Source: Gonapodya prolifera JEL478
Taxonomy: Eukaryota; Monoblepharomycota; Monoblepharidomycetes; Monoblepharidales; Gonapodyaceae
DNA length: 64,000 bases
Reading direction: 5' to 3'
NCBI GenBank assembly: GCA_001574975.1
Contig: KQ965794.1
Span: forward strand, 108,839 to 172,838
Each line of letters starts with the position of its first letter. The first letter of the stretch is position 1. The position numbers and the translations under genes are program-made. The notes under the pieces are model-generated. The model saw only the letters and a list, made by a program, of their open reading frames with translations. It was not told the origin of the DNA and ran no database searches. Positions 1-11,764 of this stretch are shown here, in pieces.

Positions 1-868
1 TGCAAAACCAAAGTCTGCAATTTTGACATGCCCCTTACTATCAAGAAGTAGATTCTGGGCAAAGCGCAATAGTTATGAGGTTGTTACCATCTTTTCCAAA
101 CGACGCCAAACAAACCTCAGGCTTCAAATCCCGGTAAATGATATTTCGAGCGTGCATGAACTCAATAGCAGACACGATCTCGGCAGCGTAAAACTTCGTC
201 ATGTCATTCGAAAACCGCCCCGCCCGCCGCAGGTGCGAGAAGAGCTCCCCTCCACACACATATTCCAGAAGCATGTAGACACACTTCTCATCTTGGAAAG
301 TGCAAAACCTGACGGGGCACAACGAAGCAAATTGAAGTGAGTTCAGCTGAGACATCGTATCGAACTCAGGTCAAAGTCTCACAGATTGACGATGAAAGGA
401 TGGTTGAGTTGGGAGAGGATGTCTTTCTCGGAGTTTATGTGTTCTACTTGCTTTAGTCGAACAACTTCCGCCTTCTTCAGAACTTTCATTGCGTAGTACT
501 GTTCGCTTCCCACATAACGACACAGGTACACTCTGAAGAAGTCCATTTAGCTCCATTTCTACAATGCTTGGTGGAGCAACGCACCTTCCAAAGGTTCCCG
601 TCCCTAGAGTTTCCAAAAGTTCGAAATCCTGAAGGGAATATCCACGAATGCTCCCGTTTGTGAAATTACCAGCACGAATTGCTGGCTGGGAGACAACGGG
701 TGTGCTTTCGGCGCCCGCCGGCGTCGACAGCAGAGGTGGAGCGGGAGATTCTACAGCAGTTGCAGCCGTAGGAGCAGATTGAACTGCCTTCGTGAGTAAA
801 GGCGCAGGCTCCTGGAATTCCTCGTCTATGGTGCTCAGGAGATGGTTTGCCACAAAAGTCGCAGCCAT
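1..868 (-). CDS. cAMP-dependent protein kinase catalytic subunit (5' part; 3' end outside window)
   Basis: AGC-family Ser/Thr kinase, the catalytic subunit that phosphorylates targets when cAMP releases the regulatory subunit. Visible in order on the minus strand: an Ala/Pro-rich N-terminal extension of about 85 residues, the motif YSLQDFELLETLGTGTFGR (glycine loop), an exon with VYLCRYVGSEQYYAMKVLKK (ATP-binding Lys in AMKVL) and LNHPFIVNL, then LEYVCGGELFSHLR, the catalytic loop IIYRDLKPE and, at the window edge, NLLLDSKGHVKIADFGFA (DFG). Three introns with GT/AG ends separate these exons. The start is the first in-frame ATG (MAATFVANHLL); an upstream reading extension lacks an ATG. The C-lobe, activation loop and AGC tail lie beyond base 1. 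Sequence match to the PKA-C family is strong; a close AGC relative is the only alternative. Confidence 0.9.
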
Positions 869-1184
869 CGTTCCAACACAAAGTCCAAGAAAGGGTTTCC
901 CGAAAAGACCGTGAGGAGTGATGGCCGAGTTGGGCCAACTGCCCTGGAGTGGTCGAAGCTGAGAAATGCGACGTGGGCCGATTGACCCGACAAACGCTAG
1001 GTCAATCGACAGAGGATCGGTCCAGCGTCGCTCCTCCACTAATCACACAGATGGTCCGGAGTGAGGACCTGCTATTGGTGAGGAATCGCCGGTGACGGCC
1101 GGTTTTCAGTTGATTTTCGAGGAGTGCAGCCCAAGATTTGATTGTCCAAAGCAAAAAAACACGAATGCTACAAATGTACATAAA

Positions 1185-3964
1185 CTAGAATGCGAATTCG
1201 CCCCTGAAAGCATTCAAGTCCCTCTTCTCTACTGCAGACGCTAAATCTGTGAAAACTTGTTGGTCAACGCAAGTGGGGAGACAGCGTCAAATTGGACTCA
1301 CCAGTCCTGTTCATCATGATCATCGTCATTCTGAGAGTCTCCCAGACACCGTCACTGACGAGGCTGCTCGACCTCAACGTAGCGTCGACTTCAGGCGACT
1401 TTCCTGCAAGTCCAGATACTCCGTGAGACTGTTGCGAGAGTGCAGTCAGAAGATGCTCGGCAGCCTCTTTCTGTTGACCCATCCCAATGCAAGCGATAGC
1501 AATGTTGTACCTGCGTTCAACTCAGTTGCCTGAGATACCACAATGTACCGCAACAGTGGAACATACCGTGCACGGACATAACCGGGATTGATTTGTAAAG
1601 CGTGGAAATAGGCATCAATCGCTTTCCCTGCTTCATTTGCGTTTGCTAGAGTGGCTCCAAGCTTGTTGTACAGCATATAGTCCTGTCAAAAATAAACATG
1701 AGCTTGCGAAACTGGACAGGGATGCTGGTATAGAGTCACGAACATGGGGTCTCTTTGCCAACGCCGCCTCAAAGCAGTCCACTGCTTTGTCGTACTCTCC
1801 ACTTCCGTTGAAGAGCACTCCTAGAGCAACTTGAACGTCAGCGTCAAAGTCCCCTGGGTTGCTCCGAACGGCGTCGAGAAGTAGTCCAGTCACAAACGCG
1901 TGTCTGTCCGGCCCCGACGTTGGTACTGGTCCTTCGGCTCTGCGACGCGCTAAAATGCCACCATATCGGGGGTGGTTCTCAATCCATGCCTCCAATGCGT
2001 CTTGCACATCCTCCCTCGAGTTTTCGTTTGTATAAGACACTGCTAGGGCCAGCCATGCATCAAGATTACCAGGGTTGATGGCGACGGCTTGTCGGAGAGA
2101 GGCAATAGCGGCACCTTCCCGTTCGTTCTCCTGTTGGCGCTGTCCAAGATTGAACCATGCGTCACCGTTGTGGGGATCTCGCTGGACTGCCGCTTCAAGT
2201 GCTAGAATAGATTCAGCGAGAGAGCGGTGTTGGGATATATCGTTCAAGAACTCGGTTGGGTGCTCAGAAAATGGATTGGGGTGTTGGAAGGTGTAGGTAA
2301 CATATTCGGGATTTTTCAAGCGGTATCCGTACGGCTGCGGCTCAAACTTGTCGAAATCTTCTTGCAGTTCGTCCCAAGCGTCCAACTCGGCGTTCTCCGC
2401 CTGAATCTGCGCAATGTTGTGTCGGAAATCCTTGATCCAGTCGTTTTCGCTGAAAGCCTGGTCGTACGCCTTTTCAAAGTCTGCTGTGTCCGGCTGTGGA
2501 TCTTCCACAGCCTTGCCCTTGCCCTTTTCATCTGTCACCCTTTGGAACTCCTGCGTCCAACCGCCTTCGTTATGTACATCACCCTGTTGTCGCTCGAATT
2601 GGGCTTCCCAAGTCTCAGCGTCTCTCATAGCGCCGTTCTGCTCAAACTCCCGTGCCCAATCATGAGCTGTCCGAGGGTTTGCGGTTGCGAATTCGCCGGC
2701 CCAGTCGGACCCTGCTGGTTTTTGAGCGAATTCGCTCGCCCAATCCGAGCCTCCGACCGGTTGCTTCTGTTCGACGACTTTGTTCCCCTCTATTGCCACT
2801 TCTCGATCTCGAAGCTGCCGCATAAAGTCCATGAACTTGGATTGTTTGAACTTGGGATTCGTTGAGTCGCGGACCACTTCGAGCAGCATTCCCGCAGTCT
2901 GAGCGAGGGTATCTCGGGCATCATCCGTGTCCACGCGTGCGGCTTCCTGTTGAGAAAATTCTTCGACCCAGCGGTCGGCTTCTTGTTGAATGAATTCCTG
3001 TTCCCATGTGTTGGTCATTTCTTTTGACCGACGAAACAGCATGTCTCAGAAAAAACCACCAGCTGATGACCAATGTAGTGCAATTTTACCTTTGGCTCGT
3101 TCAAATGCACTTTCAAACTCCGCCTCTTGCTCTGGGGGAATCTCTGCGAGCCGAGCTCCTTGAGGCTGCTCCACAAACCGCGCAAAGTCGTCCGCCCAGT
3201 TCGCAGTGCCTATAAATGATAGCACAAGTGATAGCTGATTTGTGAAAGTTCAGTACGGCGCACGTACCTTGGGCTTGCGCACGTTGCGCCTCGAATATCC
3301 GGTCAAACTCTGCAAACTCCGGTACCTGAGAGCCTAATAGAGGCCCCGCCGGTTCCTGCCTCAAAAAATCAGCAGACCAGTCCTCCATTGGGCGGTGCAG
3401 CTGAGGTCCGGCCGACATTGCAGGGTCCATTGCAGGCATGGGTGGCCCAAAGTGCTGGAGCGGGGCACCCGGCGCCGCGAGTCGTTCAAGCTCATTGGAC
3501 ATATCCCCAAACTTGAAAAAATCCTGACGTAGGTCTTGTGGAAGTGGTCCCTGGGCGGACTGGCGAAAAAACTCTTCGGCAAGCTGAGTGCCATTGTAAC
3601 AGTATAGGTCAGAACATCACGACAGCATAAGCGCTTTGATTCACCCACATTTTGGTCAAAGGCATCGGCTCTTTGCTGCTGACGCAGACCGGAGAGGCCA
3701 GGCTGCTGAAAAGTTCCGACATCCGGTGGACAAGCATCCGAAGACGGAGCGACACAGTTTCCATCAAAGCGGCATCAGCGCAGATGATTAGTACCGTCAA
3801 GGTTTCCAGCCTTCCCATCCCGTACGGGGCGCACCCACCCTGCTTTGGTTCTGCGATCCGAATCTGTCCAGCTGCGAGGATCTGTCGTCGTTGAATCTCT
3901 TCGCAAGGCCCATGAGCGGATTCACAGGCCCGCAGTCTGCGCCGCTTCCGACAAGGTTATTCAT
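1185..3964 (-). CDS. PEX5: Peroxisomal targeting signal 1 receptor PEX5
   Basis: Cytosolic cycling receptor that binds the C-terminal PTS1 of peroxisomal matrix proteins through its TPR domain and delivers them to the PEX13/PEX14 docking complex. The N-terminus reads [17 protein letters not shown], with the conserved cysteine (residue 11) used for mono-ubiquitination and recycling. The long disordered N-half carries ten WxxxF pentapeptides (WSADF, WADDF, WEQEF, WVEEF, WASEF, WAGEF, WAREF, WEAQF, WTQEF, WIKDF), the PEX14/PEX13-binding motifs. The C-half has TPR repeats ([69 protein letters not shown]) and the family ending [14 protein letters not shown] after a small last intron. The start was chosen by that conserved N-terminus. 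It transcribes away from the unknown gene upstream. Identification is firm; exact small-exon borders near 3.5-3.9 kb are less so. Confidence 0.95.
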
Positions 3965-4026
3965 GCCTGCGAGCGGGGGTGTTGGGAAATGTGGACAAGA
4001 GTGTGTGCGCTTAGGCAGAATTAGAG

Positions 4027-4674
4027 TTAACTAATCAGCCAGGCCCTTTCACGTTGTCCCTCGAGGTGCACCCGGCGTACAGCTTTTGGATAATGTGATT
4101 CGCGACAAAAATTATGTGTGCTCCCCGGCCCCTCCCCCGACAGAATAACTGGATTGGGTATGTGGGCATCTCCCACAGCCCCGAAGATCCCCTTCCTTCG
4201 AATTGGGAACTGCACAGACTCCTTCGAAGAGTCCGAGGGAATGTTTTCTGTGTCGATGAGGTGGACGCCGTGGAGGGTTTTGGGCAAGGTAGCGTCTGCA
4301 AGCAGGGAATTTGAGGAGGGAACGCAAGGTGTCTGTTACAGCAGGGCCCCTTCCAACTGAAAACATTGCCTCCCGCCGCCGCCCCACTAGCGTGAAACAA
4401 ATAGGGGCTGAATTCACTGGAGAAGAGAAGGAGAGGGCGGATCTCTGCACGAAATCGCGAGGCGTCATTCGCACGTGGACTGACATCGCGGATGGGACGG
4501 TCACCTGTGGATGGTGGGAGTGAGGCATCGTGTGCACTACTTTCTGTTGAGAAGAAGCCTCGCTCGACTCACGGATCCGATTTAATGCAGTTGGGGCGTT
4601 GATTCGCTGACGGAGCAAAATGTGTAGAGTACCTGTACCGAGATGGATAGACAGACAATTGTTTCTGCCGGCAT
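4027..4674 (-). CDS. Uncharacterised protein, intron-containing
   Basis: I do not recognise this gene. The best-supported part is the last exon, which starts after the acceptor tccctgcttgcag (about 4302) and reads LPKTLHGVHLIDTENIPSD, then PIRRKGIFGAVGDAHIPNP, ending ...RERAWLIS with the stop at 4027-4029. Upstream, an exon reading LRQRINAPTALNRI ends at a GTGAGT donor, and the only ATG upstream of that lies at 4674 beside a TATATATA stretch, so the 5' end is a guess. It lies immediately upstream of PEX5 on the same strand, separated by about 60 bp. Codon choice in the last exon looks coding, but no domain, signal peptide or membrane segment is visible. It could be partly spurious. Confidence 0.3.
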
Positions 4675-4860
4675 ATATATACTAGCGGCGGGTCTCAAAG
4701 TTCAACAGCGAGCAAATCTGTATATTGAGACCCGCCTTTTAACGTTCAGATTCAGTGCTACGCCACATAACGTTTTTCCGAATCGCTGACCGAAGTCGGG
4801 GCTGCCTGATCAACTGAATTGACTTCCTGGATCTTCAACATTCTCTGCGTCCATCCCTCA

Positions 4861-7303
4861 ATGTCGAAGACTCCAGATGCATCTGCCGGTCCGCGTGACA
4901 GCAGCGGTAAAGCTAGCGGTCCAAGGCCGTTCGCAATATCGCTTTGGTCAATCATCATCCTGATGGTGTTTGTTAAGTATGTTCTATTAAAGGCTGTCAA
5001 CGATGTGATGCGATCGAAAGCTATCCATGAGGATGACTCACTTCCTCCTTCCTTCCTTCCTTTAGTATTGCCCTCGTCGCTGTCGTTACTGTTGTGATTG
5101 GCTCGACTGCCACAACCCAGCTGACCCGTGATGCAATAACGGAAGGTAAATTCAATGCTCAAGTGGGGTGGCGAGGGGTGGGGTATGGGAGTGAGCGGTG
5201 GGGGGGAACGCTTTGCGCGGGGGATTTCTTTTGACTCCGCTTCCAAAACAATCCGTTCGCACTAACAGCCAAGTCCGATATTTCCGATCTCGCAAACAAG
5301 CTTCAAACCGCTGCAAGTGACAAGGTGGCCTTAAGCATTCGTGAGCGCACATATGCTTCGTTTTATGCTCGCAACGTTTCAGTTTAGAGTTCTACACCCT
5401 GCAGAGGCATACCTGAACAAAAATCTTGTTCTACTTCAAGGAATTTATGATACCATCAACAAAGCTTCTCTGGACATCAATAACTGGGATCTTCTCGCGC
5501 CTTACATTAAATGGTCAATTAACAGTATTGGTCCCAAAAGTGAGTTCCCCTTTCCTCTCGTCAAGGGATTCTTCTTGTCTTGAATTCGTCTTTCACTCTC
5601 CGAATTCATTCAAAAAAGCAAACGTTCACGCTGTCGTCTTCAACTCGTTCTATCCGATTTTGAACCTTTTCGCCGTGGTCCCTTTGCTTGACGCCGTGAC
5701 ACAATCCAATCCGGGTGCAGATGCGACCGACTATATCTACTCGTACTGGGCACAAAACGCCACCTGCAAAAAGTTCTGCCCCGTTTCAAACACAAACAAG
5801 ACCCTGATCCGGTACACCTGGAATGATACAACGGAAACCTTGGGTCCCCAGTTCTGGAATGTGAGTGAGCGCCACAGTACCCTGTCAATTGCCACGATTA
5901 CGTTTCTTTATCCAGTTGACAGGCCTAGACTTTTCCGCGTGGGGATGTCCATATGCGTCCTCATGCCAAGTTCCCAAAGGTCAACTTATTCCAACACCCG
6001 ATCCGTATGTCAGCGTTGGTGAAATCAGTCAATCACTGAGTATTGTAGGTGTCTCATTGCCATCACGCGCATGCTTCAGAACTTGATCTCCCAAATTCCA
6101 TGGTTCTAGCCGATCTTTAATGAGAGTGGAACGTACATTGGCATTGCTACCACAGAGTTTGATGTCTTTAGCTTGTCAAAAGTGCTCACCGAGGTCAAGA
6201 GCACGAGCACAGCGAACACTCTTTTCTACATTCTGACTCGCAATGCAGAAGTTCTTGCAATGTCGGGTATCCACAATAAAAGTGAACTGGCAGACGTAAG
6301 CTGTTTCGATTTGTGCACATATGACATTTATGGGCCTTGACTAGCATACTGTTTTTTATAACTTTGAGGTTCTCACAATTCCTGTCAATGGAAACGCGAT
6401 CACCGGCGTTTACAGAGTTAAGACTATTTTCGAGTTTTCCACGGCGGAGTATCCCCTTTTGAATCTGTCGGCGGCTACTATCTACGAGTTTTCGGGGAAA
6501 AACCTGTCCTCTGGATTCCCGGACCAGCAGTGGTACACAAAGGGTTATCTGTTCCACGTCAAGACTTTCTCTTATCTTGGGTTCTCATACATCATTGTTT
6601 CCGGCGCGTATGTTGATTTTGTGCTGAGTCAATTGTTCTCTGGCGGAAAATGCTATCTGCACACAATCTTACCACAGTCCCGACGCCGATTACCTGGGGA
6701 ACACGGTTCTTCTAGAGCAGCGACTTACCTCTCTGAGCCAGAGGTCAACTACTACCTCGGCGATTTCAGGTAGGAGCCTCGTTTGCGATCCGCATTATTC
6801 CCAGAACTGTCATGGCATTTGCGAGCAGCCGTGGGAATTGTTATTGTCATGTCAATTGCCTCTGTTATCTTTGCGTGGTACTTTATAACGACGCCTCTAC
6901 GCGTGATCTTGGTTGGCATCGAAAAGGTATTTGTGGAAAATTTTCGGTCATGCTCTGTGCTCCGAACACCGTTTTCTCAGGCGGTAAAGTTCGACTTATC
7001 TGGCATAACGGAAGGCTCCTCAGCCGTGCGGCGGTCCATTGTCAGCGAAGTAGGAGAGTGTCAAGACAGGTTTATGGAACTCCTCAAGACGTTTGCAAAT
7101 GCAGTAAAAGGTACTGCTGGTGTTGGGTGATATTCGTTCAGACCCTTTTGAACTGACACTTGGAATATTTCGCGATCTTCTTTACAGAAAACAAGAAACT
7201 AGTTCACCGTTCTTCCATTCCGTCTCCTTCTGGCAAACAAGCTTCCTTGGCCCCAACCACTGCAGGTGATAAAACACAAATCTCGGCTTCCTCACTACAG
7301 TGA
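4861..7303 (+). CDS. Two-TM dCache sensor protein with HAMP region, no output domain
   Basis: Membrane receptor-like protein. The N-terminal tail MSKTPDASAGPRDSSGK precedes a first membrane segment (WSIIILMVFV/IALVAVTVVIG, split by an intron). A large extracytoplasmic region follows with helical linker (SDISDLANKLQTAASDKVAL), an N-glycosylation-rich sensor (NATCKKFC, NDTTETLG), PYVSVGEIS, and PIFNESGTYIGIATTEFDVF followed by TLFYILTRNAEVLAMSG, typical of the double-Cache fold. The second membrane helix GIVIVMSIASVIFAWYFI leads into TTPLRVILVGIEK and a HAMP-like segment (AVKFDLSGITEGSS), then a short helix (ECQDRFMELLKTFANAV). The frame stops at 7301-7303 after about 40 polar residues. In zoosporic fungi such sensors are usually fused to adenylate/guanylate cyclase or kinase domains; none is visible here. 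About eight introns. The sensor assignment is from pattern, ligand unknown. Confidence 0.7.
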
Positions 7304-7491
7304 CTATCCGGCCGGTGACAATCGATAAAATTGGCTGGTGATCAGACCCCATTCCAATGAAGAAGGCACAACGAATGAAGCTCATCTTGTTAATGAAATC
7401 GCTGATGGCCATAACGAAAGCTCATTTTGTTTCTTGTCCAAAATGTATCGTAGTTTCTGTACACAAATAGACTTCTATCTTTGACCACAAA

Positions 7492-7689
7492 ATGGGTTGG
7501 ACCTCTTCCTCTCGAAGTCCAAAAGTCGAGCCCAAGGAGACCAAGGAAGCTGGCGGTGTGATTACATTGTGAGCACTGCGACTTGCCAAAGATAGAACAC
7601 AGCTAGCTTTTTTCCCTGAGAAAATGAAGTACACCATTAAACAAACAATGGTCTGCGTCACCCACAGGAGCCCGAAAGTGTTGCGATAA
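7492..7689 (+). CDS. Possible micro-gene encoding a ~32-residue Lys/Ser-rich peptide
   Basis: An ATG at 7492 opens MGWTSSSRSPKVEPKETKEA followed by GGVITL. A GTGAGC donor after that and an acceptor cacccacag (7661-7667) would join it to SPKVLR and a TAA at 7687-7689. The Gly at position 2 with serines at 5-7 resembles an N-myristoylation context, but that is only a pattern. It sits between the sensor gene and the kinase gene and has no recognisable family. It may be an untranslated exon or chance. Confidence 0.2.
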
Positions 7690-8426
7690 ATTGAAGCGCA
7701 GTAGCCCTTGTCGGAGAGAAGTCGTCAAGTTCCATAATTCTTCCTCGCAAGTCGATTTGTTCAGTGTGGGTGTAGGTCGCCCTTCAATCGATTCACACCT
7801 GACTCTCGGAAGTGAAACCTCGTGAAACCTCTCTTTTACAACTACAAGGCCATTGCTGGCGCCATAGTCGGGCGAAAGGCGTGGTCAAGAAATGGCGGAA
7901 GCGGATTGCAGCTCGGGGCAAGCCAAGAGTGGTCCCCAGGGACTCTGTGCGCCCACCCCGCCCTTGCACCGCACCACTCCAATGCGTGCTCCACCAATCT
8001 GCTCTTATTCGCATCGCCAAGGGGTGCGTATTGCATCCGAGCAGCTTTGGTGAACCGAGATTTGAAAGGACGACGGTCTGCGAAAGAAAACGAACCCATG
8101 AGTAGGTTCCGCAACACCAGAGCGAGGTAAACCATTCGTGTAGAGGGACTCCATCCGTGCGCTTCTGCAGCTTCTTGTTGAGAATGGCGTCCGCGTTGCT
8201 TTTTGCACACGAATAGAGACGAAAATCCATCCAAACAGAGCGCAGCCATCTTGAGATAGATACTCCAGAGACCACATCGAATCGATCCAGGCCATGGGAG
8301 GCAGAGCGGTGCGGTGTTCAGGGAGTCTCGGTTGAGTGAGGTGGAGGGGAAAATGAGCTCGGTTGAATCCGTCCGTGGCCAAATTCAACAGCACACGCAA
8401 AATTGCCGGGAACGTTCAATCCTTTC
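7690..8426. other. Stretch without a confident gene; upstream region of the NAK kinase
   Basis: No coding region I can defend. An ATG-started open frame runs on the minus strand from 8249 to 7842 (about 135 residues, MAALCLDGFSSLFVC...), but it has no domain and overlaps equally long frames on both strands, as expected by chance in GC-balanced DNA. The last 200 bp probably hold the kinase promoter and 5' UTR. Confidence 0.4.
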
Positions 8427-11400
8427 ATGTTCGGCGGAGCGCTCGCGACGACACTTGCGCAGCACGCCAGCACCATCGGAACATCACTTGCGCAGCATGC
8501 CAATGCGTTGAATGAAAGATTTGTGGATGGAAGGGTGGGAACTGCACCGAACACGAACAAGGACTTCCAAGAGGACCGCGTGGTACTCCCGGGAGGTCTC
8601 ACGCAGAACTCGATTCTGCGAGTAGGCAGCACAGATGTCCGCATCGACCGTCATCTCGCGGAGGGAGGCTTCGCACACGTCTATGTCGTGTCTACTGGCG
8701 AAAGCACTCGCACCGTGCTAAAGCGGATGATAATTCCGGACGAGGAGAGGCTCAACGAGGCGAAGATGGAAATCACTGTCTTGGTGGGCTTCTGGTGCGC
8801 TCCAGAGCCCTAAACACGTCAACTAAGTCTATCACGTTTCAGAAAAGGTTGAATGGTCACAAAAACATCGTGTCGTTTTACGACGCTTCGGTGAAACGGC
8901 TACCAGCCTCGACGGGTGGTGGCTATGAGGCGCTGATACTGATGGAATATTGCTCGGGTGGTCAGGTTGTGGAACTGATGAACTCGCGGCTCGATGTCAG
9001 ACTGAACGAAATGGAGATTCTCAAAATATTTTCGGAAGTCGTAGAAGCTGTTGCAGCTCTCCACTACTCGAGGCCGCCAATTGTACACAGGGATATTAAA
9101 GTGGAGGTAGGTTCCCCATATCTGTCTCTCTGTATTCAAACCTTACCAATTGAAAACCAGAATGTCCTCATATCTCATAGCGGGACATACAAGCTATCGG
9201 ACTTCGGCTCGGCGACAACACGTCTCGTGTCCCCGGGAACTCCTCTTTCAGCGCGCGAAATCACTCAGTTGGAAGAAGAGCTGACAAGATATACAACTGC
9301 ACAGTATCGAGCACCGGAAATGGTGGATCTTTATGGCCGCAAAGGACTATCAGAAAAAACAGACGTGTGGGCGCTTGGAATACTGTTATACAAATTGTGC
9401 TTTTACGTGAGGCAGTTGCACCGCCATGAGATTTTTAAGTCGCGCAGTCACAAACCTACCACTCTTTTATTTGACAGACGACGCCATTTGAGGATGGTAG
9501 CAGACTTGCCATTCTCAATGGAAAATATCACGTACCGTCATCCCCACGATATAGGGACGAAATCATTAATCTTATTGGTAAACTTCATTTTGCTCCATGA
9601 TGTCGCCACCACGGGATAATGTATATCAATTGGGTCCTCCAGCGAACATGCTTTCCCTTGAACCTGCCAATCGCTTCAACATTTACGGTGTGTTGTTTAC
9701 GATTAGTCAGATAAGAGGATGCGCATGCTCCATCCAAAATGTGAGCATCTAGTTAAAAGTCCACCGAATTGATGACTATATCTCTCGTCTTGTCTCCAGA
9801 TTTATTCCGACCTGTATCAAACTCCCAACTCTGTTCCTGTTGCGTCTGCTCAGAAACCCCTCCCTGAGCGTCCTGCGCAGCAATCTGATATGGTGTCAGA
9901 AGCCAAATCTATCGCAACCCAACCCGCTGCTGGACAGCAAATTCAGCCCATGCGCCGTGGCCGACCTCCAAAGCGCAACCCTGGCGATATGCCCACTCCT
10001 TCCATGCCGACGGTACAATCTACAGCAGCGCTGGGCGCTGGCGCTATGGTGGAACCTCAGAACTCTGGATCGCCGATGCCAATGCCGCCATCAACCACTT
10101 TTGATATTTCCGCAGCATTTGGCACGGTATCCGCGATCTCACCTCAGGGTGATCGAGCTTTTGGTTTCGATGATGATGGTTTCGGAAATGTACCCGCTCC
10201 CTGGGGAAAGGCTGATGGATTTCAAGATGCTGCGTGGAATTCCACCCCTCCGAATTCATCACCACAAGTGTACCATCAACAACATGATACACACCAATCT
10301 GGTTTATTTTTTTCGTCGGGTTTTGCAGCGGAATTCAATAATGCTCCAATCGCCGAGGGTGACAAACCCAATCAGTCACCATCGGCCCAGAGTGGTGCAG
10401 CAGAAGCCTGGCCACAAAATCCCGTCGTGGCACCAGTTCGTAGCGTGACCCCTTCTCAAGGGGCACTAACAATGTCAGCGGGAACACTCTTTTCAAATCC
10501 AGTGTTCCAGTCTGTTGTTCAAGCGAACGATACTACAGAAAGTTCCCCTAAACCCACCGCGACTCCAGTTGTCAAGCGTGAACAATCACCTAGTACCTTT
10601 TTCGGTGGCGGATTTGCGAGCAACGTCTCTGATGCATCTTTCTCGGTATCGGACCAGCGTTCCATGACCCCCCTCAGTGACACTCCCTCAACCGGCGCAG
10701 GCGGGAGGTACGATCAATATGATGCTCGACAGAGCTTCGAGAGCCACAGCTCCGCCACCAGGTCAAGTTTTGACAGCGCAAGTCGTAGAAGTGTTGAAGC
10801 TCAGGAGAGGAAAACCATGGATACATTCCAGAAAGCTCCGCATTCTGGGTTTCAGCTTTCGAACTTTGTGGAATTGGGCGATGCTCCAGAGAAGCCCCTA
10901 CCTCAATCACCAACAATCGCTTCCCCTGCATCAGCTAGACGTCCACCAGTTCCTCCAAAGCCGTCTGCTCTGACTGGAGCCTCGTATAGTCCAGTGACGG
11001 GCCAAGGAAGTTTGCAAGATATTGTTTCGAGTGGAGCTTCTGCCGGCTCGCAAAATCTTTTCTCAGCGCAACCCCCATTTCAGGGTATGATTGGGACTGG
11101 TCGCGGCTCTCCGTCTCTACCAGAGCCCCTTGTACCACTTAATGCAGGCAGTGCAACAGACTCCCCTTCAAGAGGTTCCTCAACTCTTGCGAGCAATGCC
11201 AGATCTCCGACACAACCAAGGGATATAGATGGCATGGTGGTGGCCGCAATTCAGAACTTTTCGCTGGGTGAACCTTCTGAAAGCGGAACGAAACCTGCCA
11301 AGACACCCACACTCAACCAACTTGGCTCACCCTCCTCACAGCAAGTGCTTGGCCTACGGGCGTTTGACTCCGGCGTGAACCAAAGACATTTGCCTCCGAC

Positions 11401-11656
11401 CATGTTCGGACAGAGCCCAACATTTGGGGTGCCAATGTACCAGAGACCCATCACTCCATACCAGCAAGGTTACGCTTCTCCTGTGGCTGCACCTGCCCCG
11501 GCCCAAATGTATCCTGCAACATCTCCTCAATCTTTTTCGCCATTGTTGATCCACATGCCCACACAAAACTCAACGAGATCGGACTCCCCGCCGCGACCTG
11601 CAGGGGTCAAGGCGCTCACATCTCATTGGGAAGATCGTGTTGGTGGAAGAAGATAA
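8427..11656 (+). CDS. NAK-family Ser/Thr kinase (Ark1/Prk1/AAK1/GAK type)
   Basis: Kinase of the family that phosphorylates clathrin adaptors and actin-patch/endocytic proteins. After about 70 N-terminal residues come DRHLAEGGFAHVYVV (G-loop), VLKRM (catalytic Lys), LNGHKNIVSFYDAS, LMEYCSGGQVVELMN, PPIVHRDIKVEN (catalytic loop), LSDFGSATT (DFG), the NAK-typical TRYTTAQYRAPEMVDLYGRK and VWALGILLYKLCFY, TTPFEDGRLAILNGKYHVP, and MLSLEPANRFNIY. The long exon from 9.82 kb to the TAA at 11656 encodes about 600 residues of Pro/Ser/Gln-rich disordered tail with PPVPPKPSAL (SH3-ligand-like) and several NPF-like and SP sites. Tails of this kind recruit SH3 and EH proteins. The start is the first in-frame ATG; upstream sequence in frame lacks another. 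It ends about 108 bp from the convergent PCCA gene. Confidence 0.88.
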
Positions 11657-11764
11657 TTCAGCTAGTTTATAAAGGCGTCGGCTAAAAACTGTATTTCATA
11701 AACTACGATACCAAAACTCTAGCTTTTTGCGGCAGGCGTGACTGATAGAACCATGATGCGATGG

